DNA of 64,000 nt from Paludifilum halophilum (lineage in GTDB: Bacteria; Bacillota; Bacilli; Thermoactinomycetales; DSM-45169), in NCBI RefSeq assembly GCF_002245355.1, contig NZ_NOWF01000005.1:124001-188000 (forward strand), written 5' to 3'. Position numbers and translations under genes: made by a program. Below are positions 16,178 through 25,029 of the stretch, one piece after another. Position 1 is the stretch's first letter; each line of letters starts with the position of its first letter. The notes beneath the pieces were generated by a model that was not told the DNA's origin, searched no databases, and saw only the letters and a list, made by a program, of their open reading frames with translations.

Positions 16178-17308
16178 TTGAATAAGCCGGATGTGGTGGT
16201 GATTGGAGGTGGAGTGATCGGTTGCGCGATTGCTTATTATCTCACGAAGCGAGGTGCGCGTGTAACCGTGTTGGAGCGGGACCGGATCGGGGATCACGCC
16301 TCTTCGGCAGCGGCTGGAATGCTGGGAGCACAGGTTGAGACCTCTTTCCCAGGCCCGATGGTGGATCTCTGTCTGGCCAGTCGGCGCATGTTTCCCGACC
16401 TGCAACAGGAACTGCTTCAGTTGACCGGGCTGGATATTGAGTGGAACTCCGCGGGTATGCTGCGTCTGGCGATGGATGAACGGGAATCCGGCGAGTTACA
16501 GCAACGTGGAGAATGGCAACGGGAAATCGGAGAGAAAGCGGAGTGGTGGAGTCAGGAGCAGTTAATACAGTCTGAACCGGCACTTTCTTCAGAGGTGAAA
16601 GGGGCTTTACACTTGCCCGGGGATACCCAGGTTTCCGCTCCCCGGCTGACTCGGGCTTTTGCCCGCGGCTTACACATCTTAGGCGGAAAAGGAGTCGAAG
16701 GGGCTTTTGTAACAGGACTTCGGGTAGAACGGGGCCGGGTGAAGGAAGTAGAAACGAGTGCAGGCTCTTACCGGCCGGAACAAGTGGTGTTGGCCGCGGG
16801 AGTCTGGACCCGATCGGTGGCCCGGATGGCGGGTGTTTCACTCCCGGTCTTTCCGGTCAAGGGGGAGTCGTTGTCGGTACAGGTATCCGAACCGCTGTTC
16901 CGGAAGACTCTGTTCGGTCCCGGAGCTTACCTGGTTCCCAAACCGGACGGACAAGTCATCGTCGGAGCTACAGAGCGGGAAAACGATACGTCGCCGGGGG
17001 TTACACTGGAAGGTCTTCATCGGCTGAGCCGGGAAGCCCTTCGCATGGTCCCCGAACTGAGCGGGGGAAATTGGGAGCGCAGTTGGGCCGGATTCAGACC
17101 CGGTTCTCCCGACGGCCTGCCTTATCTGGGCCGGGTGAAGGAGCTGAGTAACCTATATGTGGCGAGTGGCCATTTTCGGAATGGTATTTTGCTCAGTCCG
17201 GTAACGGGTCGCGGAATGGCCGACTTACTGGCCGGTTTGGAAGTTCCCGAGTTTCATCCCTTTTCTCCGGAGCGAGGGGAAAGGGTGACCCAGTCAGGAT
17301 GGGGGTGA
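16178..17308 (+). CDS. thiO: Glycine oxidase ThiO
   Basis: FAD-dependent oxidase that oxidises glycine to iminoacetate (dehydroglycine), the substrate for thiazole synthesis by ThiG. The dinucleotide fold VVVIGGGVIGCAIAYYL starts at residue 5. ASSAAAGMLGAQ, the FPVKGES strand, VIVGATERE and the C-terminal WAGFRPGSPDGLPYLG and ASGHFRNGILLSP are typical ThiO/DAO signatures; the arginine in FRNG contacts the carboxylate in the family. The start is TTG after AAAAAGGGG; an ATG 8 bases upstream is out of frame and stops at once. It overlaps the upstream part of thiS. Confidence 0.94.
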   Translation: MNKPDVVVIGGGVIGCAIAYYLTKRGARVTVLERDRIGDHASSAAAGMLGAQVETSFPGPMVDLCLASRRMFPDLQQELLQLTGLDIEWNSAGMLRLAMDERESGELQQRGEWQREIGEKAEWWSQEQLIQSEPALSSEVKGALHLPGDTQVSAPRLTRAFARGLHILGGKGVEGAFVTGLRVERGRVKEVETSAGSYRPEQVVLAAGVWTRSVARMAGVSLPVFPVKGESLSVQVSEPLFRKTLFGPGAYLVPKPDGQVIVGATERENDTSPGVTLEGLHRLSREALRMVPELSGGNWERSWAGFRPGSPDGLPYLGRVKELSNLYVASGHFRNGILLSPVTGRGMADLLAGLEVPEFHPFSPERGERVTQSGWG

Positions 17309-17313
17309 AAAAG

Positions 17314-17517
17314 GTGAAAATCCGTTTGAATGGCGATTCCTACCTTTTGCCGCAAGATGTGAGAACGGTGGAAGATTTGTTGATTCACTTGAAGGTTTCG
17401 GAGCGAATCGTGGTGGTGGAGCGTAACCGGGAAGTGCTGGAGAAGGAACAGTTTATCTCCACTGCTTTGGAAGAAGGAGACGAATTGGAGATCGTTCATT
17501 TTGTAGGAGGAGGTTGA
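17314..17517 (+). CDS. thiS: Thiamine biosynthesis sulfur carrier ThiS
   Basis: Ubiquitin-like sulfur carrier whose C-terminal Gly-Gly is adenylated and thiocarboxylated to deliver sulfur to ThiG. The protein ends in HFVGGG, giving the required diglycine tail, and carries the EEGDELEIV strand typical of ThiS. With the GTG start at 17314, preceded by GGGGGTG, it has 67 residues, the normal size; an ATG at 17299 overlaps the thiO stop. No thiF/moeB-type adenylating enzyme is in this operon, so activation must come from elsewhere. It is followed by thiG with minimal spacing. Confidence 0.92.
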   Translation: MKIRLNGDSYLLPQDVRTVEDLLIHLKVSERIVVVERNREVLEKEQFISTALEEGDELEIVHFVGGG

Positions 17518-17522
17518 GGCCT

Positions 17523-18290
17523 GTGCTTCAGATCGGTCCGTATACCTTTGAATCCCGTCTGTTGCTGGGTACGGGGAAGTTTTCAAGTTTGGAGGTCCAA
17601 CGTCAGGCGGTGGAGGCGTCCGAAGCGCAAATTCTTACCTTTGCCCTTCGCCGGATGAATATCAGTGATCCGAATCAGCCTAATTTTCTGGAACAACTTC
17701 CATTGAACCGTTTTCGCCTGTTGCCCAATACGGCGGGAGCCCGCACAGCCCAAGAAGCGGTTCGCATCGCCCGTTTGGCACGGGCTTCCAAGTTGTGCGA
17801 CATGATCAAAGTGGAAGTGATCGGGGATTCCGACACTTTGCTTCCGGATCCTGTCGCTACTCTGGAAGCGACCCGGATGTTAGTGGAGGAAGGGTTTATC
17901 GTTCTTCCCTACACCAGCGATGACCCTGTTCTGGCGCAAAAATTGGAGGAAGCGGGGGCGCACGCGATTATGCCCGGTGCCTCCCCGATCGGATCCGGAC
18001 AAGGGATTCTCAACCCGCACTATCTGAAACTGATCATCCAACGATCCCGTGTTCCGGTGATCATAGATGCGGGGATCGGATCCCCCGCTGACGCAGCTCA
18101 GGCGATGGAGCTGGGAGCGGAAGGAATTTTGCTCAACACCGCTGTCTCGGGAGCTGAAGATCCTGTACGAATGGCTCGGGGAATGAAACTGGCGGTGGAA
18201 GCCGGACGGCTCGGCTATGAAGCAGGTCGCATCGCCAAAAAGGGAACGGCTTCCGCCAGCAGCCCCGTAGAGGGAATGATTTCACCGTAA
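17523..18290 (+). CDS. thiG: Thiazole synthase ThiG
   Basis: Catalyses formation of the thiamine thiazole from 1-deoxyxylulose-5-phosphate, dehydroglycine and ThiS thiocarboxylate. The family sequence is strongly conserved: [36 protein letters not shown] with the catalytic lysine, [24 protein letters not shown] and [17 protein letters not shown]. The GTG at 17523 is chosen because GGAGGAGG lies 10 bases upstream, whereas the in-frame TTG at 17514 is only one base from it. It is the last gene of the TPP-regulated operon, and a long hairpin follows. Confidence 0.95.
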   Translation: MLQIGPYTFESRLLLGTGKFSSLEVQRQAVEASEAQILTFALRRMNISDPNQPNFLEQLPLNRFRLLPNTAGARTAQEAVRIARLARASKLCDMIKVEVIGDSDTLLPDPVATLEATRMLVEEGFIVLPYTSDDPVLAQKLEEAGAHAIMPGASPIGSGQGILNPHYLKLIIQRSRVPVIIDAGIGSPADAAQAMELGAEGILLNTAVSGAEDPVRMARGMKLAVEAGRLGYEAGRIAKKGTASASSPVEGMISP

Positions 18291-18337
18291 GAAACGGAGA
18301 CAAGTTGGCTTTAAAAAGAGTAAACGAAAACCGTATG

Positions 18338-18368
18338 CAAACGACCTTCCTCCCGGGAAGGTCGTTTG
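18338..18368. terminator. Terminator between convergent thiG and SEDS genes
   Basis: A 13-bp perfect stem (CAAACGACCTTCC with GGAAGGTCGTTTG) with a 5-base loop. The T tract is short in either direction, but its place between convergent genes suits a shared terminator. Confidence 0.75.
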
Positions 18369-18392
18369 ACAACTGTCGGAGAACTCCGGGGA

Positions 18393-19556
18393 TCAGGTAG
18401 TGACCATTCCGGATGGCCGCGCTCTTTTATCGGGGGCCCGACTCTTCTCTTTCCGTGCGGAAGCGGTTGTCCGGTACCGGGAGATATTGAGGAGGATTCC
18501 CGCCGCCAACATGCTGATGACGAGAGAGGTTCCTCCGTAGCTGATAAAGGGAAGAGGAACCCCGGTCACCGGCAGCACGGCAGTGACAACACCCAGGTTA
18601 AACAGAGCCTGAATGGAAAACATGCTGATGATCCCGATTCCCAGCAGATTTCCGAAAGAGTCGGGGGCTCTCAGGGAAATTTTCACGCCGCGGATGATCA
18701 GAAAAACAAACATCAGAACGAGGAGGCTTCCGCCGATGAAGCCCAGCTCTTCGGCGATAATGGCGAATATGAAGTCCGTTTGAGCCATGGGAAGGTAGGC
18801 CAATTTTTGGATGCTGTTGCCCAATCCTTTTCCGGTAAGGCCTCCGGGGCCGATGGCGAAAAGGGATTGAATCATCTGGTATCCATTATCCGTCGGATCC
18901 TTCCATGGATCGAACAGGACCGCGATCCGGTCGATTCGGTAGGATTTTATCATCATCAAGGCGATCATCACCGGAAGGCCGGTCAACCCCAACCAAAGGA
19001 GATGTTTGATCCTCGCTCCGGCGCAGTAGATGACCGTCAAGCAGGAGAGGAGCAGGATGACTGTACTGCTGTAATGGGGTTCGATCACGATCAGAGTGCA
19101 AAAAATCCCGATTACAATCAAGGGGGGTAACAATCCCCGTTTAAACTGGTGCAGACAGTCCTGCTTCTTGGTCATGATGGAGGCGGTGTAAATCAGTGCT
19201 CCGATTTTGGCCAGTTCCGAGGGCTGAAAGCCGATCGGACCCAACTCCACCCATCGGTGGGATCCGTTCAGATAGACTCCGATTCCCGGAACAAACACCA
19301 GCAGCAGGATGAAGAAGCTTCCCAGAACGATCCAGCCCACTCGCTTGCGGTACAGGGTATAGGGAATATTGGACACGCTGAAAAAGACGATGAGGCCCAG
19401 AGCGGCCCAAAAAAGCTGGCGTTTGAAATAATAGTAACTGTCATCGTGGTTGGTTAACCCCGTGTAATAGCTGGCGCTGAATACCATGACCAAACCGAAC
19501 CCCGTTAGAGCGAAGATGATGAATATCATCCAGAAATCAGGTTTATTGCGTACCAT
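18393..19556 (-). CDS. FtsW/SpoVE-type SEDS peptidoglycan polymerase
   Basis: SEDS-family membrane glycosyltransferase that polymerises lipid II with a partner class B PBP. Ten hydrophobic segments are visible over 387 residues. Key motifs are MVFSAS in the first segment, GSHRWVELGPIGFQPSELAKIG, the catalytic-region VIEPHYSS with SSTVILL, the AEELGFIGG loop and VTGVPLPFISYGGTS. The start codon is the ATG at 19556, because an upstream in-frame ATG at 19571 overlaps the AAGGAG that serves it. It is transcribed divergently from a RodA-type gene. No PBP gene is adjacent, so divisome versus sporulation use is open. Confidence 0.88.
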   Translation of the reverse strand: MVRNKPDFWMIFIIFALTGFGLVMVFSASYYTGLTNHDDSYYYFKRQLFWAALGLIVFFSVSNIPYTLYRKRVGWIVLGSFFILLLVFVPGIGVYLNGSHRWVELGPIGFQPSELAKIGALIYTASIMTKKQDCLHQFKRGLLPPLIVIGIFCTLIVIEPHYSSTVILLLSCLTVIYCAGARIKHLLWLGLTGLPVMIALMMIKSYRIDRIAVLFDPWKDPTDNGYQMIQSLFAIGPGGLTGKGLGNSIQKLAYLPMAQTDFIFAIIAEELGFIGGSLLVLMFVFLIIRGVKISLRAPDSFGNLLGIGIISMFSIQALFNLGVVTAVLPVTGVPLPFISYGGTSLVISMLAAGILLNISRYRTTASARKEKSRAPDKRARPSGMVTT

Positions 19557-19753
19557 CGTGATCTCCTTCATTCAAAGAATTGAACCGGATTCCGGACGCG
19601 GTCGCAGAAAATTCCTCATTCCCCTTCTCTCAGCTGTTTCAATGGATTCGGGAGATACGGTATACTGGGTTATACACGTCCGGGGTGAGGGAGGCTCCGA
19701 CCGGACGCATGGCGTTTTTCGCCGGAGTTTTTATCAGAGAGACGGGTGTTAGG

Positions 19754-20902
19754 ATGAAAATCAGCCGTCTGTTACGGCAGTTGGATGTTCCGTTGGTACT
19801 CTTCGTGATCGCTTTGGCTGTTATCAGCATTGTTGCCATCTCGGGAGCTACATACACCATCGACCCGGTCTATCTAAAGCAACAAATTTACTGGTACGGT
19901 TTAGGTATTCTACTTCTTGCCGCCACACTCCTTTTCGACTATCGGGTCTTGGCCCAGGGACGGTTTGTTTATCTTCTGTACGGTTTTGGCCTGTTCCTTC
20001 TGGTTCTGGTCATGATTCCCGGGGTCGGAACTTCTGCGAAGGGAGCTCAGCAGTGGCTGAAAATCGGAGCGTTTCAATTTCAACCGTCGGAATTTATGAA
20101 GCTGTTTTTGATCATTCTATTAGCGAAAGTCACCAGTGAGGTGAAGAGGCTACCCATTCGCGACTGGAAAACATTAGGAAAACTCTCCGGTCTGTTTGCA
20201 TTGCCCTTCTTCCTGGTTTTGATCCAGCCAGACTTGGGTACGGCCCTGGTGCTCCTGGGGATTGCCGCCTCGGTCTTATTGGTGGCGGGTCTGGACTGGC
20301 GCATCATTCTGGCTGGATTGAGTTCCGTGACGGTACTTGTGGGAGGGGTGCTGACCCTTTATTTTACCGATCACCCGCTTCTTCACACCCTGTTGCAGGA
20401 TCACCAAATCGAGCGAATTGAAACGTTTGTGAATCCCGCATCGGATCCCAGCGGTGCCGGTTACCAGTTGACTCAGTCGATGATCGCTGTCGGATCCGGG
20501 CAACTATCCGGAAAGGGGTTCCACAACGGGACACAAGCCCAAGGCAAGTGGATTCCGGAACCGCACAATGATTTTATCTTCGCCGTTTTTGCGGAAGAGT
20601 TCGGTTTTATTGGCGGGAGCCTTCTCCTTTGTACCTTTATTTTTCTTCTCTACCGGATGGTCAAAGTGGGTCTGCAGTGTGAAGAACGGTTTGGTGCCTA
20701 TATCGTGGCCGGCGTGATTGGAATGATCGTGTTCCAGGTCTTTCAAAATATCGGGATGACAGTGGGCATTCTTCCGATTACCGGACTGCCGCTGCCCTTT
20801 ATCAGCTATGGAGGCAGTGCCCTTCTGATGGAAATGGTGGCGATCGGCCTGGTACTCAATATCGGAATGCGCCGCAACGACGAGTTTCTTTTTCGGGACT
20901 GA
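19754..20902 (+). CDS. RodA-type SEDS peptidoglycan polymerase
   Basis: Second SEDS protein, 382 residues with about ten membrane segments. RLLRQLDVPLVL at the N-terminus, AQQWLKIGAFQFQPSEFMKL, LIQPDLGTALV with the conserved catalytic aspartate, HNDFIFAVFAEEFGFIGG and ITGLPLPFISYGGSA favour RodA over FtsW. It would polymerise side-wall glycan with a class B PBP. The ATG at 19754 is preferred since RodA homology begins there; the frame is open upstream from 19580 but without an RBS. A TATACT box near 19660 may be its promoter. Its divergent SEDS neighbour shares the 5' region. Confidence 0.88.
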   Translation: MKISRLLRQLDVPLVLFVIALAVISIVAISGATYTIDPVYLKQQIYWYGLGILLLAATLLFDYRVLAQGRFVYLLYGFGLFLLVLVMIPGVGTSAKGAQQWLKIGAFQFQPSEFMKLFLIILLAKVTSEVKRLPIRDWKTLGKLSGLFALPFFLVLIQPDLGTALVLLGIAASVLLVAGLDWRIILAGLSSVTVLVGGVLTLYFTDHPLLHTLLQDHQIERIETFVNPASDPSGAGYQLTQSMIAVGSGQLSGKGFHNGTQAQGKWIPEPHNDFIFAVFAEEFGFIGGSLLLCTFIFLLYRMVKVGLQCEERFGAYIVAGVIGMIVFQVFQNIGMTVGILPITGLPLPFISYGGSALLMEMVAIGLVLNIGMRRNDEFLFRD

Positions 20903-20965
20903 GTTTAGGTAAACCCTGGTATCGTGTTATAATACATTCGATTTCAAGTGTGAGGAGGTCCCGCA

Positions 20966-21238
20966 TTGAAGGTAACCAGTGTGTTACTCAATATCAAAGA
21001 AGAAGACTTTGAACTGTACGAGGAAGAATTGATCCGGATGGGTTGGGAAAAGATCGGTGACCAGCGCGTTTTCCGCAAAATGTATGGAGAAACGGAAGTG
21101 GAAGTGAAAGAGCACATTCCCACTTTCAGCGCCGATGTGTATTTGACGGTTTCCGCCCGTAACGATAAAGGGATTAAAGTCGAATCGATTCATAAAATCG
21201 TCGATGCACTGAAAGAGGCGGATAAGACCCCGGATTAA
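20966..21238 (+). CDS. Conserved hypothetical protein, 90 aa
   Basis: Small soluble alpha/beta protein, acidic, starting with TTG eight bases after TGAGGAGG. The pattern of a first beta strand (VTSVLLNI), a long charged helix and a second strand pair (VEVKEHIPTF, ADVYLTVSA) suggests a ferredoxin-like or ACT-sized fold, but I do not recognise the family. It has no cysteines and no membrane segment. It lies 63 bases after the RodA-type gene, with a possible promoter (TATAAT near 20926) between them, and just before a DUF1540 gene. Confidence 0.7.
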   Translation: MKVTSVLLNIKEEDFELYEEELIRMGWEKIGDQRVFRKMYGETEVEVKEHIPTFSADVYLTVSARNDKGIKVESIHKIVDALKEADKTPD

Positions 21239-21297
21239 TTTTGCCAGCTATATCCCTTCTGCCGCTGATGAATACTGAGTGGCAGGAGGTGAAGCGA

Positions 21298-21510
21298 ATG
21301 CCTGAAGTGAAGTGCAGCGTTGCCAACTGTCATTACTGGGGAGAAGGAAATCATTGTAACGCGGATGCGATTATGGTGGAAATCGACGAACATTGGGACA
21401 AAAAATTGGACGAAAAGATCGGAGGAGAGTACGTCGATTCCGACCATCAGGACCATTCCGCCCGCATTTCCAAGGATACTTGCTGCCACACGTTTAAGCC
21501 GAAGCATTGA
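21298..21510 (+). CDS. DUF1540 domain protein
   Basis: Cysteine-rich 70-residue protein of the DUF1540 type. The VKCSVANCHYWGEGNHCNA block gives the family spacing Cys-x4-Cys-x7-Cys, and a further Cys pair lies near the end (DTCCHTF), suggesting a small metal-binding module. Clostridial and bacillar relatives occur mainly in spore formers, but function is unknown. The ATG at 21298 follows GGCAGGAGGTG; an in-frame TTG at 21241 lacks an RBS. A GC-rich hairpin terminator follows within 30 bases. Confidence 0.85.
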   Translation: MPEVKCSVANCHYWGEGNHCNADAIMVEIDEHWDKKLDEKIGGEYVDSDHQDHSARISKDTCCHTFKPKH

Positions 21511-21534
21511 CTGTGGACAACCTCTCTGGATAAC

Positions 21535-21569
21535 AGCCGGGGGACCGGTCTGGCCCCCGGCTTGTTGTT
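21535..21569 (+). terminator. Terminator after the DUF1540 gene
   Basis: AGCCGGGGG (21535-21543) pairs with CCCCCGGCT (21554-21562), followed by TGTTGTT. Confidence 0.75.
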
Positions 21570-21573
21570 AGGC

Positions 21574-21610
21574 AAAAAAAGGCTCTCCTTGTATTTCAAG
21601 GGGAGCCTTT
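21574..21610 (-). terminator. Terminator of the CPA2 antiporter gene
   Basis: On the minus strand a 14-bp stem (bases 21597-21610 with 21578-21591, one G-U) runs into a T tract formed by the complement of the A run at 21574-21580. Confidence 0.88.
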
Positions 21611-21621
21611 CCGTTAGGTTC

Positions 21622-22860
21622 CTATGAAGAAGAACCGGTGCTCTTGGACTTTTTCTTTTCGCCGAAGAGCATCTTCAACATGGGCGGTGTAACCAGAGTC
21701 GTCACTAATACAATGATCACCGTGACAGTGAATAACTCATCATCGATCAGATTCCGACCGAGCCCGATGGAGGCGACGATCAGACCGACTTCGCCGCGGG
21801 CGACCATCCCGGCGCCGATCCCTGCTGAACTGCGCCAGTTAAATCCGGCCAATTTCGCTCCGAGTCCTCCCCCGATAAGCTTGGTAAGAATAGCCACGAT
21901 ACAGAGGATCAGGATCAGGAACAGAATGTCCGCAGTTATTCCGCTGAGATCGGCTCTGACACCGATGCTGACGAAAAAGACGGGAACAAAAAAGGAAAAG
22001 GCGACAACCTCCACTTTCTCGAACAATTCATGTCGGTATTTGGTCAAGCTGAGCATCAGACCGGCAAAGTAAGAACCGACAATCCCCGCTAAACCGAACA
22101 TCTCGGCAAAGTAGGCGAAACCGAGAGCGGCGATGAGGCCAAAGGTGAGCAGAACCTCGGTGGTCATAAGGTTGGACGCCCACCGGAACAACCGGGGAAG
22201 GACATACCGGCCCGTCAGGAAAATCAAAACAAAGAAGACAACGATTTTGGCGAGCAACAGAACAATGTCGATGACGCTGCCTCCGCCTCCGCTTCCGGCG
22301 GCGAAACCCACCACCATGGACAGGATGATGATACCGAGGACGTCATCCAGGACAGCGGCCCCCAGAATGGTGACCCCTTCCTTTGTCTGAAGTTTGCCTA
22401 GTTCTCTTAGCGTTTGCACGGAAATGCTGACGCTGGTCGCTACCAGAAGCGTACCGATGAAGATGGACGTCGAATAGTCATACCCGAACATCAAACCGGT
22501 GGCGAAGCCCAAGATGAGCGGAAAGATCACCCCGCCCACCGCCACTAGGGATGAGCCGTAGGCTGTTTTTTTAAATTCCTCAACGTCGGTTTCCAGTCCG
22601 GCCAGAAACATCAGCAAAATGACGCCGACTTCGGCCAATTCGATGATTAAACCGGGATGGTCCGGATCCACCGTAATCCATCCGAGCAGAGCGGGGCCCA
22701 GAACGATCCCGACGAGGAGCTCTCCGAAGACCGAAGGTTGGCCGATTTTTCGGCTTAAATGGCCTGCCAACTTTACGGCGACCAAGATAAGAACAAGTTC
22801 CAGAAGGAAATGAAATTCTTCCAGCTTTTCTGCGTCAACGAGTTTTTCGATCAAGTCCAT
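21622..22860 (-). CDS. CPA2 family cation:proton antiporter
   Basis: Monovalent cation/proton antiporter of the CPA2 group, 412 residues with about 12 membrane helices. GELLVGIVLGP, EVGVILLMFLAGLE, the TLLVATSVSISVQTL discontinuous helix, LDDVLGIIIL with the paired aspartates that define electrogenic Na+/H+ exchangers such as NapA, and MVARGEVGLIVASIG are all present. The C-terminus is short, without a TrkA-N or TrkA-C regulatory domain. AAGGAGG lies 6 bases before the ATG. It is monocistronic with its own terminator, and diverges from two small genes. Confidence 0.9.
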   Translation of the reverse strand: MDLIEKLVDAEKLEEFHFLLELVLILVAVKLAGHLSRKIGQPSVFGELLVGIVLGPALLGWITVDPDHPGLIIELAEVGVILLMFLAGLETDVEEFKKTAYGSSLVAVGGVIFPLILGFATGLMFGYDYSTSIFIGTLLVATSVSISVQTLRELGKLQTKEGVTILGAAVLDDVLGIIILSMVVGFAAGSGGGGSVIDIVLLLAKIVVFFVLIFLTGRYVLPRLFRWASNLMTTEVLLTFGLIAALGFAYFAEMFGLAGIVGSYFAGLMLSLTKYRHELFEKVEVVAFSFFVPVFFVSIGVRADLSGITADILFLILILCIVAILTKLIGGGLGAKLAGFNWRSSAGIGAGMVARGEVGLIVASIGLGRNLIDDELFTVTVIIVLVTTLVTPPMLKMLFGEKKKSKSTGSSS

Positions 22861-23014
22861 CTCCTACCTCCTTGCGATACTGAATACAACTGAATGCCCT
22901 TACAATATTTTATCAAAGTTATCGCCGTCCTTCATTGATCATTTACAAAGTCACCACTGATGTAATAATCTACAAAAAAAGAGGTTGATTTCGCTATCAT
23001 GGGAGGAGATTGCA

Positions 23015-23107
23015 TTGGGTAAGTCCAATATTGGGTTGTGGATTATCCTGTTGTTGACGGTGGTGCTGGTCGGCGGACTCGTCATGAACTTTGTCACCGA
23101 TTCATAA
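23015..23107 (+). CDS. Putative 30-aa single-pass membrane peptide
   Basis: A TTG start follows GGGAGGAG by 5-6 bases and opens a 30-codon frame starting MGKSNIGLWIILLLTVV and ending FVTDS. A charged N-terminus, one 18-residue hydrophobic helix and a short tail make a typical small membrane protein. It lies alone between the antiporter and the next secreted protein. Expression is unproven, but RBS and composition are good. Confidence 0.5.
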   Translation: MGKSNIGLWIILLLTVVLVGGLVMNFVTDS

Positions 23108-23151
23108 ACGATGTTTGTTCACAAGTTATACATAGCGCAGGTTGAAGTTTA

Positions 23152-23160
23152 TGGTATAAT
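23152..23160 (+). promoter_or_regulatory. Extended -10 promoter element
   Basis: TGGTATAAT gives a perfect TATAAT (23155-23160) with the TGn extension 25 bases upstream of the 98-aa gene. No good -35 box is seen, as usual for extended -10 promoters. Confidence 0.55.
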
Positions 23161-23184
23161 GAGTAGTGGGGAGAACCTTGTTTC

Positions 23185-23481
23185 ATGCAAGAGGGTGTTT
23201 GGTTTTTGATGCGAAAAAAGTGGCATTACCTCCTGCTGATGATATTGCTTACTTTATCCCCCGGTGAGACGGAAGGCGCCTGGACCGGAGCGCCGGCGAA
23301 AAGTAACCGTCAACTCGCCGCCGTTGCTCGCCGTTTCGTTTATATTCGTGTGCAAAAAAATCGATCGGCCCGTCGGTTGAATCATTGGTTCCGACAGGTC
23401 TGTTTAAGGTGTAACGATATACAGTATCGGCAAAGAGGGATTTGGACTATACCCCGCCAATTTCAAAGTGATACTTTCTAA
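23185..23481 (+). CDS. Small secreted basic protein, unknown function
   Basis: 98-residue protein with a signal peptide (Arg/Lys start, hydrophobic residues about 14-22, possible cleavage after the SPGETEGA region) and a strongly basic, Arg-rich mature part with two cysteines. I do not recognise a family. The start at 23185 has GGGGAG upstream; an ATG at 23209 is an alternative that would give a tighter signal peptide. A perfect extended -10 promoter just upstream argues for expression. Confidence 0.55.
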   Translation: MQEGVWFLMRKKWHYLLLMILLTLSPGETEGAWTGAPAKSNRQLAAVARRFVYIRVQKNRSARRLNHWFRQVCLRCNDIQYRQRGIWTIPRQFQSDTF

Positions 23482-23536
23482 AGCATGAGGCGAGCCTTAA
23501 ACGGAAAACATCTATGAAACAAAGGGGAAATGCCGA

Positions 23537-24211
23537 ATGAATGCCCTTATGCTCTTGCTGATTTTTGCCGCTTTTGGTCTTACCATGTGGGCTCAGTTCA
23601 AGGTAAAAGGGAATTTTAAAAAATGGTCCAAGGAAATGGCCGGTTCTGGAATGACGGGACGGGATGTCGCTCGGCGTATCCTGGATGAAAACGGTCTCCG
23701 CGATATCCCGGTGGAGCCGGTTCGCGGGAAGCTGACGGACCATTACGACCCGATGTCCCGGGTGGTCCGCTTGTCGGAACCGGTATATTATGAAAACTCG
23801 ATTGCGGCAGTTTCCGTCGCCGCCCACGAATGCGGCCACGCTATTCAGCACAAAGAAGCCTATGGATTTTTGGTCCTGCGTCACCGGATGTTCCCCGTTT
23901 CCAATTTTGCTTCGGGAATCGCTCCCCTGATGCTGCTCGGGGGACTTCTGATGAAGATGAGCGGTCTGTTACTGCTTGGTATCGTTCTTTTTGCCGCCGC
24001 AGTGGCTTTCCAAGTAGTCACTCTGCCGGTGGAGTTTAATGCCAGCAGTCGAGCCAAGCAAATTTTGGTGAAAGACGGGTTTATCAATAACATGGAAGAA
24101 CGCGGCGTCAACAAGGTGTTGAATGCGGCGGCTCTGACTTATGTCGCCTCCACCTTGTATGCGATTTTGGAACTGCTGCATTTCGTGTTGCTGTTTTTAA
24201 ATGACGATTAA
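23537..24211 (+). CDS. Membrane zinc metallopeptidase (YugP type)
   Basis: Integral-membrane metalloprotease of the Zn_peptidase_2 family (Bacillus YugP). An N-terminal helix (residues 1-18), the zinc motif HECGHAIQH near residue 97, two central membrane helices (about 118-160) and the FNASSRAKQIL segment with the third ligand region are in the family order. The 224-residue length is standard. Its substrate is unknown; the active site is predicted to work at the membrane. The ATG follows AAAGGGGAAA. A hairpin terminator follows. Confidence 0.92.
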   Translation: MNALMLLLIFAAFGLTMWAQFKVKGNFKKWSKEMAGSGMTGRDVARRILDENGLRDIPVEPVRGKLTDHYDPMSRVVRLSEPVYYENSIAAVSVAAHECGHAIQHKEAYGFLVLRHRMFPVSNFASGIAPLMLLGGLLMKMSGLLLLGIVLFAAAVAFQVVTLPVEFNASSRAKQILVKDGFINNMEERGVNKVLNAAALTYVASTLYAILELLHFVLLFLNDD

Positions 24212-24230
24212 TCGCCGGACTGCTGTTTGG

Positions 24231-24258
24231 GAGCTGCCGTACAGGCAGCTCTCTTTGT
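24231..24258 (+). terminator. Terminator after the zinc metallopeptidase gene
   Basis: GAGCTGCC (24231-24238) pairs with GGCAGCTC (24244-24251) around a 5-base loop, followed by a T-rich tail. Confidence 0.8.
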
Positions 24259-24323
24259 TTACATAAAACAGGGAAGCCCGGTGGATACTATGTGTGATTC
24301 TGTCAATAAAAGGAGGCAGTACC

Positions 24324-24896
24324 ATGCAATTAGTATCCAGATGGATCCTTGTGATTACGGTCTTTAACCTCGTCTTTTTCTCTGTCGGCTGTGCCATGCA
24401 GGGCCAACCGGAGTCACGGCCGAACCGGGATGACCCTACTCGAGTGGGGTATGAAGGAACGAGGAATGTCGATCCGGTCCGGGACCGGGACGTCGATCGG
24501 GATCGGCGGGACATTGATCGGATCCGTACGGATCGGGACGCCGATCGGACCCGGGCTGGACAAAATATGCGGGTGGCGGATCAAGTAGCCGATTCTGTAT
24601 CCAAGATGGAGGGCATCGATTCCTCCACCGTGATGGTGACGGACGCCACCGCTTATGTCGCTGTCATGTTTGACAAGGATTATGAGGGCGGCATGACCGA
24701 CAAAATGAAAGACCGGATCGCGAAGCGCGTCCGCAAGAAGGATCCCAGTGTGGATCGGGTTTTCGTTTCGGCCAATCCTGATTTTGTCAATCGCATGCGC
24801 GATTATGCCCGGGATGTTCGTGATGGTCGTCCGATTACCGGGATCATGGACGAATTCATGGATATGGTTCAACGGACCTTCCCCGCTGCACGCTAA
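24324..24896 (+). CDS. YhcN/YlaJ family sporulation lipoprotein
   Basis: Lipoprotein with a clear lipobox (FSVGC at residues 19-23), so it should be diacylated at Cys23 and anchored outside a membrane. The YhcN/YlaJ domain follows a low-complexity Asp-Arg linker (DRDRRDIDRIR and similar, residues about 45-75) and includes VADQVADSVSKMEGIDSSTVMVTD and VFVSANPDFVNRM. Relatives are found in the inner membrane of spores and help germination. AAAAGGAGG lies before the ATG at 24324; an in-frame upstream ATG at 24294 would spoil the signal peptide. A terminator follows the stop codon. Confidence 0.88.
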   Translation: MQLVSRWILVITVFNLVFFSVGCAMQGQPESRPNRDDPTRVGYEGTRNVDPVRDRDVDRDRRDIDRIRTDRDADRTRAGQNMRVADQVADSVSKMEGIDSSTVMVTDATAYVAVMFDKDYEGGMTDKMKDRIAKRVRKKDPSVDRVFVSANPDFVNRMRDYARDVRDGRPITGIMDEFMDMVQRTFPAAR

Positions 24897-24913
24897 GGGG
24901 AATCATGCGCGAT

Positions 24914-24944
24914 AAGCTGCCTCGAACTACGGGGCAGCTTTTTT
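24914..24944 (+). terminator. Terminator after the spore lipoprotein gene
   Basis: AAGCTGCC (24914-24921) pairs with GGCAGCTT (24933-24940), followed by TTTTTT. Confidence 0.85.
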
Positions 24945-25029
24945 CATACCGCGAGGGAAATGTTTTCGATTCGCCTTTTTTCGGTTACCGCCCCTTTTTT
25001 CGTATGGTAAGATATATAGGAAAAGCGGT

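Noticed and set aside
24414-24872. Minus-strand 152-codon frame opposite the spore lipoprotein
   Set aside because: Mirror of the Asp-Arg repeat and conserved domain on the plus strand; no RBS, and the plus-strand gene is clear.
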